From positions 868,001 to 932,000 of the forward strand of contig JAGXJF010003998.1 of NCBI GenBank assembly GCA_019208055.1: a stretch of DNA of 64,000 bases, in the 5' to 3' direction. How positions within the stretch are numbered: position 1 is the first letter of the stretch; each line of letters opens with the position of its first letter. Shown here one piece after another: positions 56,115 to 64,000 of this stretch. This DNA comes from Stipa capillata (taxonomy: Eukaryota > Streptophyta > Magnoliopsida > Poales > Poaceae). The notes under the pieces are model-generated. The model was not told where the DNA came from. It was given only the letters and a program-made list of their open reading frames with translations, and did not search any database. The translations under genes were made by a program, and so were the position numbers.

Positions 56115-58947
56115 ATGATGGAGTCTGCAGCCACGGCTCCGACCGGAGACGCCGTGGTGGCGGCGGCGTCGTCGTCGCTCATCTTCCTGGGCACGGGCTG
56201 CTCCGGCGCGCTCCCCCACGCGCGCTGCCTCATCCAGCCGTCGACGCCGGCGTGCGCCGTCTGCTCACAGGCCCTTTCCCTCCCGCCGGATCGGAACCCC
56301 AACTACAGGTGCGCGCCATGCTTTAGTAACCGCCCTTCAAGAGAATCATCTCTCCCAGTCCCAGGCCCTCTCACCGAACCCACACTCCAAGGAGTAATAA
56401 TTCCTTCCTTCGTTTTTCCTTTCTTCCAACCTTTTTTAGCCTACAAATTGGCCATAGTGGAGTACTGATTTATACATACGCTAGACAAACTCTCGATTTG
56501 TAGCATAAGATCAACCTACCATGGGCACTGAACAGAGAGTATCAGAACCTCTTCCAATGGCCAGTATTGTTCTGTAATCTCATACTGAATTTGGACCTTC
56601 TGGGTATCTTAGCTTAATGACCATTCTTACAGTCAATTTTCCATTTTGTGCACTTGTGCTGTGTTGTGTTGCAAGGTGAAATATTCGAAGTTAGGGGGAA
56701 CCTCTTACCAATTCTAGTAAGTTCTTATATTATGGCTCCAAAATTAATTTTGTTACTAGTTACTATATATACAAGGCAAAATAAAACTGCTTTTAAAGAG
56801 CCCCCACAACTACCAACATAATGTGACAATCATGCTAATGCAACAATGTAATTCATGTTCTCTTAATTAGTTTGTTTTCTTTCAGATGCAACACATCCCT
56901 CTTGATAGACTATTGCCGCAACGATGGCACACATAAGTACATTCTAATTGATGTGGGCAAGACCTTTAGAGAACAAGTTCTCCGGTGGTTTGTTCACCAC
57001 AAAGTTCCTTCCATTGACTCAGTGAGATCTTCTTGGTTCATTTTCATTCAAGTTAAGTTCCCAATTATGAATCAAAACAGATGGCAAGACTAAGATGGTT
57101 AAGTGCAGTGCAGATTATTCTGACTCATGAGCACGCGGATGCTGTCTTGGGTCTTACTGATGTTTGGATGGTACAGTCAAATAACCATAAAAATGATACT
57201 GATCAAGTTCCGACTTTTCTCACCCAGTTCACAATGGACAGGTCACCCTAGGCTTTCCAAATGGACTACCGTATCTTATTAGTCACCACACTACATATCA
57301 TGTAACATCAGCTGTTAATTTTACAGTGTTGCAACAAGATTCCCATACTTGGTGAATCAGAAGCTAGAGGAAGGTGATGAAGTTGCCAGAGTCACTCAAC
57401 TTGACTGGAGGATAATTGAGTGTGATGTTGACAAACCATTTGTATCATCAGGGCTAGAGTTTGTGCCCTTGCCAGTATGAGGCACATATACCTTTTGTCA
57501 TGAAACACTTTTTTGATCTTGCTATATATGCTTCCTGATCTGGCCAGCTTGATGTTCTCTATTCAGGTCATGCATGGAGAGGATTATGTTTGTTTAGGTT
57601 TCCTATTTGGCAGGAATGCAAGAGTTGCTTATTTATCTGATGTCTCAAGAATTCTTCCTAGAACTGAGCACAGTATGATTGATCCAAATAATTGGAATCC
57701 TTTATTAGTATTTTTGTGGCTATCATGACAGAAGGAGACATTTTTAGTTGATCGTTGCATGCATAAATTTTTCTTTTAGCATTTTATTCAGAATATCACA
57801 TGATAATTTATATAAGTTAATGAATTAAAAGGGAATGTTTTGTAAAGAAAAAAAGAAAAGAGTTAATCTTTGGAGCATGTAGGCATCTGCCCACAATTTT
57901 TTATAAAAAAAGTGAACATGCGCTGTTCAAAGCAATCTGACATAAATCATGAATGTATTAGATGTAGCGCCATGCACAACTGTGCATATTTTATCTTCAC
58001 GGGATGTTGGAAAAATACTGATTGGAACAATTTTAAGAATAGCATTCGTCCAAATATCTTTCTCAATACTAGAATCTTGGTATCATTTTGCTGAATATTG
58101 AATAGTTATATGGTTGCAAATAACGATTCCAGGCCACAAACTTTCCAGTTATTTTTTGTTTTTAGATTCTCATGAATCATCATCTATTGCTCAACCTTTT
58201 CTTATTGGGATACATTCCTGATGCAGTCCTTTGCTGCAGCTATTTCAAAGTCTAGTACTGGACAGCTTGACCTTCTTATACTGGAAACAAACCGATTGCA
58301 TGGGGTGGTAAGCCTCTTGCCCATGCTTGCCATCTGAAAAATTGTAATTCTTCCCTGCAAGTAAATCCATGTGTTGCCAAATCTGCTGATACGGTCTTTT
58401 GTGATATTTGAACAGGGAAATGCTCGCAGTAGCCATCTTACTCTTAGTGAGGTTAATTTGGATTTAACTTTAATGCCTCTGAACATTGCATGAAGCTTGG
58501 AGTTTCTAGGCATATCAGTTTGGTGTTAAGTTATCTTACTCTTCATGGACCAAGCCTAGAACATATTGCTCAAGCAAAGCTATATGGACCTATATAGTTT
58601 GAACCAGCAATTGCAACTATGCGTGCCAAGATGTCATAATCAAGTAGTCAACCTGATTATTTACTTTCACATCCAATTCTAACGCCGTATAGTTTCTGCA
58701 GAGTCTTGATGCTATCAAGAGGATATGCCCTAAGAAAGCTCTGTTGATTGGAATGAACCACGAGTTTGAACATCACAGAGAAAACCTGGTTCTGGCAGAG
58801 TGGTCTCGCAGGTATGTGTGGTTGCTTAAACTTTTCGTTTTTGTTATTTTTCCTTTTCATGTATGAAGTGTAAACACGTATGATCATAGAGAAGGAATAC
58901 CAGTGCAGCTAGCTCACGATGGCCTGCGCATCTTCATTGATCTGTAA
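56115..58947 (+). CDS. PhnP-like metallo-beta-lactamase-fold hydrolase, nine exons
   Basis: Exons 56115-56308, 56886-57021, 57114-57241, 57327-57474, 57567-57672, 58240-58307, 58416-58451, 58702-58811 and 58890-58947 have GT/AG borders and join in phase (327 residues). The start LIFLGTGCSGALPHARCLIQ, ACAVC and NPNYRCNTS resemble the GTG and Cys-rich opening of PhnP-type enzymes. ILTHEHADAVLGL carries the metal ligands His115, His117 and Asp119; Ala follows where many MBL proteins have His. Later motifs are YLSDVSRI, QLDLLILE, LIGMNHEFEHH and LAHDGLRIFIDL. The substrate is unknown; related proteins are annotated as metal-dependent hydrolases. It converges with eIF3b. The exon 6 acceptor was chosen to keep the frame. 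Confidence 0.88.
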
Positions 58948-60028
58948 TAAGGTAAACACATAGGACCAAATATCAGTGCACTATTTCATCAACAATTTTT
59001 TTGGGACCTTGCAGCAGTTTCCATGATATCATTGTAGGTTATTATTGCAAGACTATCTCCTTTGCTTATATCGGATGGAAACAAAGTTCCGCTTGTGTAT
59101 GAATTCGGTCATTACTTCATGCTATTTTAACTTTTAGCCGTATCTACACGTGGCTGTAATTGCTCCATTGATGCTGTTTGTACTAGATCAATAAATCATG
59201 GATGATGGACCCCCATTTATACTGGTTCAACATATTTTCATTTCCAGAAGTTTCGCTGGCTACTGCAATTGCCAAAACCTAGCATGGCAGGCAAATAATA
59301 GGCCCTCTGGAGGTGGTGGGACAGTTCAAGAAGCTCAGATCCTGATGTGTAAAGCGGAGTTCGAGGAGAAAACAGAACTTTGTTCCACTGTGCATGCCAA
59401 ATAAGGTTGAGTGAAAAGAGAAGACTCAACACATATGCTGCACGTTTCTGGACTGTGTAGACGTGGTTGTTTCAGTATTTGTTCTGCACATTGTGTGCTC
59501 TCTTTTTTTTTCTTTTTTAAAAACTATGTGCTCTTTGTTTTTCAATAAAATGGAGCACTGTAAATCATGAATGCAGGTGCAATTTTCTAACGTAACATAG
59601 AAAAACAAGTACACGCAAGTCATGAACGGCAAACTTGCGATTGAATGTTGATGTTGATACCTCCCCTCCACACACACCCCACTAGCTGATGCACATCAGT
59701 ACAGCAGATGGATCATTACTTGGTTTTTTAGATAACTCAAAATCACAGGTGGATCAAATTTTGTACCGCAGCGTACCAAAATCACGAACCGGCAGATTAC
59801 TAACCAAATTGAATACTCCCATTTGCGTAAACAGACAATGATTAGTATTCCAACCACAAATTTTGATCTTCGAATACATGACCTGTAAATTTGAGAGAAG
59901 TGTACAATCAACTAGTAGAAAGATCAATAAATTATGCGCTTGATCTCTAGAGCCTATTGTGCAAAGCGACAACAATTAACACGACGGCAAAAATGAGCCC
60001 TCAGCAGACTAGCAGAAGCTGTAGTGCT
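58948..60028. other. Intergenic region between the convergent hydrolase and eIF3b genes
   Basis: Contains the hydrolase 3' region, with AATAAA at 59544-59549 as a possible (distant) polyadenylation signal. No other gene is supported. Confidence 0.5.
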
Positions 60029-63000
60029 TCACGCCTGATCCAGGTCGAAGGCAACAATTTCTTCTGTGACATCCACCGGCTCCTCCACCTCAATCTCCTT
60101 GGCTTCATACTCTTCTTCCTGGTCGCTGTCCTCCCCACCTCTCAGCTCCATCCTGTATGATCGCTCCTCCTCGTGCTGCAGCTTCCACTTAGCAACCCAT
60201 CCTTCCCATTCCTCCTGAAGCTGCTTCCGTCTCTTGCGCTCCTGCTCGCTCACCTGGTTGGACACATCCTGGTCCTCTTGTTCATACTTCTTGCTGTACC
60301 TCTTGAGGTTGCGTGAGATCTCATCCTCCTTCTCGGGAGTAAGTAGTGACGGTGGCCTTGGGCGCCAATGGAACTGTACCATCAAGTTAAAAGTAAATCG
60401 CAAAGCATTAGAACACTGATACAGCCATGCGTGGGTTCGAAGAACAAAGGATGGAAGCTCTACCTGATAGAAATGATCCTTTGACACCTTGTAAATTTGC
60501 TTGCCATTGAAGGACCAAATTTGAAAACCATTTTCCATCTCATGGACTGAGGTAACTGCAGTTGCTAGAAATCTGAACAAGCCAGGTTCCAAAACCATTT
60601 CAGTTCCACTAAATTAGACGGGAATCAATCTAAATGTAAATGGAATATACTATTATCAATTGTGTAGTTCCATCCAACAATAACTGAATCTACCAGTTTG
60701 AGGGTAAGTGTTTTTAGAGATGAGGAAATTTAATAATTTCATCTATTATAGTGGAGCATGTATATTCCTAGAGTTCAGGTTTTAATAATTCCAATAACTT
60801 ATTCAGTTTGTTTAACACTTTATTTTCTCAACTTCACAAAATAGTGAGGTCAAAATATTCTTGATTTAGTGATTAGCTCACCTTCCAGTAGGATCCCACG
60901 TGATGTCAGTAGCCATAAAATGCTCTCCTGTCGCCATGGTCTCAAGATCATCAACATTGTAAAACTCCAACTGGCCATTGAAACCCTTCAGCCCAGCAAG
61001 AACAATGAAACGCCCAGCAGGAGACCAGAACAATGCATTAGCCTGCTTGCCCCTCAGTGTGGTAAGCTTGGACACACGGCTAACGTTGTTGGCTGTGCGC
61101 ATGGTGTAGAAACTTATATCAGGCTTAGGTCCATCACCATGAATAACAGCAAAGCGGTGACCTCTGGGCTCCCATGCAAAGGCAATTATCTTGTCATTCT
61201 TGTTGTCCAATTCAAAGACCTCAATTGGGATGTCTCTTTCCTTGATTCTGAACAGCTCGAACCCAGTGTAAATGCTCTTTTTTGTTTTTGTGTACCTATC
61301 TACCTGGACAGCAAGATACTCTCCATTGTTCTGCCAATACATTTTGCAATCACTGACACTGAAAAGGTTTTTCTGCCGCAACTCCTCTTTGCCAGGAATT
61401 TGCACAAGACTCACCTTTCAACACAAAAGCACATATTTAGCCTTGCCTATTAATTGAATAACCATCTTAAAAGAGTCTTACTGCACAAAGTTGTACTTAC
61501 CCTGGCAGGCTGATTTCCACCACCCAATTCAGGCACAAACAGGGATATGATAGGATCAGTGGGAGACCAAACTGAAGTCCACCACATTTTCTACCTTCAA
61601 GGACTTCTTATCAAGAAGAGAGAATGTCTCAGTCTCATAGACAGATATAACATTCTTCCCAAGCCTAGCAAAATATTTATCATCTCTTCCACCACCCCAC
61701 CTTAAAAACACGTAGAAACTATAGTAAGCATCCAACTGTGACAACCTAATAAGTCGTGCATTCACTAAAAAGTACAACACTAGTGTTTTCACCTGAAGAT
61801 AGGCCATGAAACACCAGAAACACCCATACTTCCACCAGTAGTGAACTCATCAGCGCTTCCCTTGAAGTCACGCATTACTTTTCCAGTCCTTACATCAAAG
61901 ATGTTTAGGACAACCCTCTAAACAAAATTGGAAGTCAGATAGGACAAGTTACAAACAGAGAAAATGTATGACAGTCTCTTACATGTGTGTCTCTAGGGTT
62001 GCTGGGCTCATGGCTGCTGTATGTGATCAAATATCTCTCACCAGGAGAGAAATCGATAAGTTTCACCTGTGACAGGCAACTGTCAGCTAGAACAACATTA
62101 CATATCAGATAATATTAAGTGTTAGTGCAAACCAGTACCTGTGGATGAGCAAAGCGCATTAGACGCACAAACTTATCATCACCACCCCACACCTGTGCAC
62201 CCTGCCTATGAACCGTCGCCAAGTGTGTTCCAAGAGGGGACCATTGAATATAACTATCCGTCCAGTACTGGCAAGCAAAAAGATAGGTGAAAAGATAAGT
62301 ATATTCATGATATCAGTTCTACTTATAGATGTGGCAGGCCATGACCTTAATTTCTTGACAGAACTGTAAGCAGGAAACAAATTCAAAAAAAGCAAGTACC
62401 TGCTTTTGGTACACAAGCTCAGGCATGGCCCGCCTGGCATCGTTCCAGTACACTTCCGTGAACGTACCAGCACGGATCACGAACTGATCTCTGGCCTTCT
62501 CATCAGTTAGCCACTTCAACAGATTTTCCTGCAATACACACAGATGCAATAGGCAATGTTACAAGAAAATTCTGGCTGTTAACAATGTTATTGCTGAAAA
62601 CAAGAAGACTGGTGGGGGTAGAAAAGCAAAAATGACGTACTCCCGGAGTGTATGGCTTGATTTCAGCAGGCGTCCATTCATCAGGGACTTTCATGTACTT
62701 CTCAAAGTCATCAAACATATTAACAGCAAATATGTGAGATTTGTCCAGTTTGTACCCATTTGTCTTTTCCCTAGCAAGTTCAGCTTCCTGCACATTGTGA
62801 AATATTTCTCTTTTGATCACCCAACATGGATATAAATAATTTGACTGAACACAAAACAATTAAAGAGAGCTAAAATGGACATGGAGTGAGCCATTAACCC
62901 AAAAAAAAAGTGGCTGAGATTATCATAACATTTTCGTAAACTTTTTCTATGTATGTTGTTTCACTAGAACCCTTTTTCTACTCAAATTCTTCTTTAAATC

Positions 63001-63905
63001 CTCCAAATTCTTGTTAACTTGTGAGGCGTTCAATTAGGATTGACATCCAATTAAATTGGGTCATAACAGTCTAACACTATCCCAAGTACAACAATAAAGT
63101 ACTAATAAACCAGTAAAACTAAAAGTCCAAAAATTGTCCTACTTAGAACAAGCATCTTTCTACAGAAAAATCACAATAATTAACAATCAGCGTTAGGCAA
63201 TCAAACAAAGTTTACCAAATCAAATATGATTTCATACCACTAGACTATTACACACCATCCAATGGCAGCCATAACCACTACAGCAAGTAAAACATGGGAA
63301 CAACGGAAGCATCGGATTATCCAGCATAGGTTAACAGCACATAGGCTTGACAAGCCAACTAGATCTATGTAGGCAAGCATGACCAAGAAACAGCTAGTAG
63401 TCCAAGAGCTCACAGAGCATATAGTCCAAAAATGTAGGCAGCATGAGTGCATGGCAGTGTTATAACACTTAGAAGTATCACTTGTATATTTGGATAGATC
63501 AAACTCACTTGCACATACAAACGCTAACCAGGGTGGAGCTCAAATGGAATGGACCCCTTTTATAGAAGGAATACATATAACTTGCAAAGGCAACAGAGTC
63601 AAGCTATTGCCTCATTCTACCATGCAGATTAGAAAATAAAAGCAACTGCCAAGAAGCAAAATACCTGAGGGGTATCATACTCAATGAAGCAGTAGCCATA
63701 GGTCTTCTTCGTCTCTGGATTCGTAGGCATCCAAAGCCCATCTTCTTTTATCACAACAATTTGACTATAGATCTTGCGTACAACATTCTCCAGCTTCTCA
63801 TACTTCTCTGGGGGAACAACCGGCAGATTGTCCACAACAATAATGTTTGCAAAACCCATTTCAAGCTCTGGAAGGTCTTCATTCTGAAGTACATCCTCGT
63901 CATCA
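60029..63905 (-). CDS. eIF3b: Eukaryotic translation initiation factor 3 subunit B, partial at 5' end
   Basis: Eleven minus-strand exons: 63905-63665, 62787-62641, 62528-62400, 62267-62139, 62066-61983, 61917-61794, 61700-61501, 61414-60882, 60572-60464 and 60373-60029, preceded by at least one exon beyond 64000. The first has the RRM (IIVVDNLPVV RNP2; KKTYGYCFIEY RNP1). The middle exons form the WD-like propeller (YIQWSPLGTHLATVHRQGAQ, VKLIDFSPGERYLITYSSHE, SGVSWPIF). The last has FHWRPRPPSLL and an acidic tail ending FDLDQA. eIF3b is a scaffold of the 43S pre-initiation complex that binds eIF3a, g and i. Exon 61700-61501 has one extra base in an AAA run (61569-61571) that breaks the frame after VVDFS and gives a stop a few codons later. 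(Ten exons are listed; the eleventh is the unseen 5' exon.). Confidence 0.93.
62788..63664 (-). other. Long intron of eIF3b
   Basis: 877 bp between the RRM exons, with GT and AG borders on the minus strand. No nested gene or element was recognised. Confidence 0.8.
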
Positions 63906-64000
63906 CTGCAAATTATAATGGAACGGCAACATAGGTAACAAAATCAAGAAATGCTCCAAAACGGGAAAACTATGGGTAAATTATCTGAAGACACCCCAGA

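Noticed and set aside
60869..61453. 194-codon plus-strand ORF
   Set aside because: It is antisense to a large eIF3b exon.

Overview
This window reads as nuclear DNA of a grass (Poaceae). Supporting signs are intron-containing eukaryotic genes with GC-rich coding exons, Stowaway and Tourist MITEs, CACTA elements with 'CACTACTA' ends, a plant mariner-like element, a Helitron-type CTAG terminus, and Copia, Gypsy and LINE remnants. The species cannot be fixed from sequence alone.

Layout. 1-12 kb is transposon wreckage: the 3' part of a Gypsy element with an antisense ORF and a 3' LTR, a second Gypsy LTR in the opposite direction, a complete non-autonomous CACTA (5168-6852, TSD TCT), a Stowaway MITE, then a Copia remnant interrupted by a broken TNP2-type CACTA and another MITE. 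12.1-12.9 kb is a poly(A) retroposon with a 15-bp target duplication. 14.2-19.2 kb is a structurally complete Copia element (identical 5-bp TSD, LTRs differing by 7 transitions and one indel) whose gag-pol is broken. 19.45-22.69 kb is a mariner-like element with a three-exon transposase that has lost its first catalytic Asp. 23.8-24.7 kb is a bHLH gene. 26.2-27.1 kb holds a Tourist-like and a hAT-like element side by side.

27.7-35.3 kb is the most unusual part: a 7.6-kb Helitron-like segment carrying, all on the + strand, a GC-rich tandem-repeat leader, four exons of a receptor-like kinase, the last three exons of a SYP61-type syntaxin and the last two exons of a KDO-transferase-like gene. 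It ends in a hairpin plus CTAG and is flanked by an 11-bp direct repeat.

36-64 kb is more gene-rich: a STIG1-like secreted Cys-rich protein (-), a PROTODERMAL FACTOR 1-like secreted protein (+), an alpha/beta-hydrolase with an N-terminal anchor (-), a PhnP-like metallo-beta-lactamase-fold hydrolase (+, nine exons) and most of eIF3b (-, 5' end beyond the window). Between them lie foldback MITEs, a 1.1-kb hAT-like element filled with a GC-rich minisatellite, LINE remnants and a Copia LTR/PBS remnant. The hydrolase and eIF3b genes converge. The genes look independent; nothing suggests a shared pathway. All exon models are my own reading of splice sites and homology, without transcript evidence.
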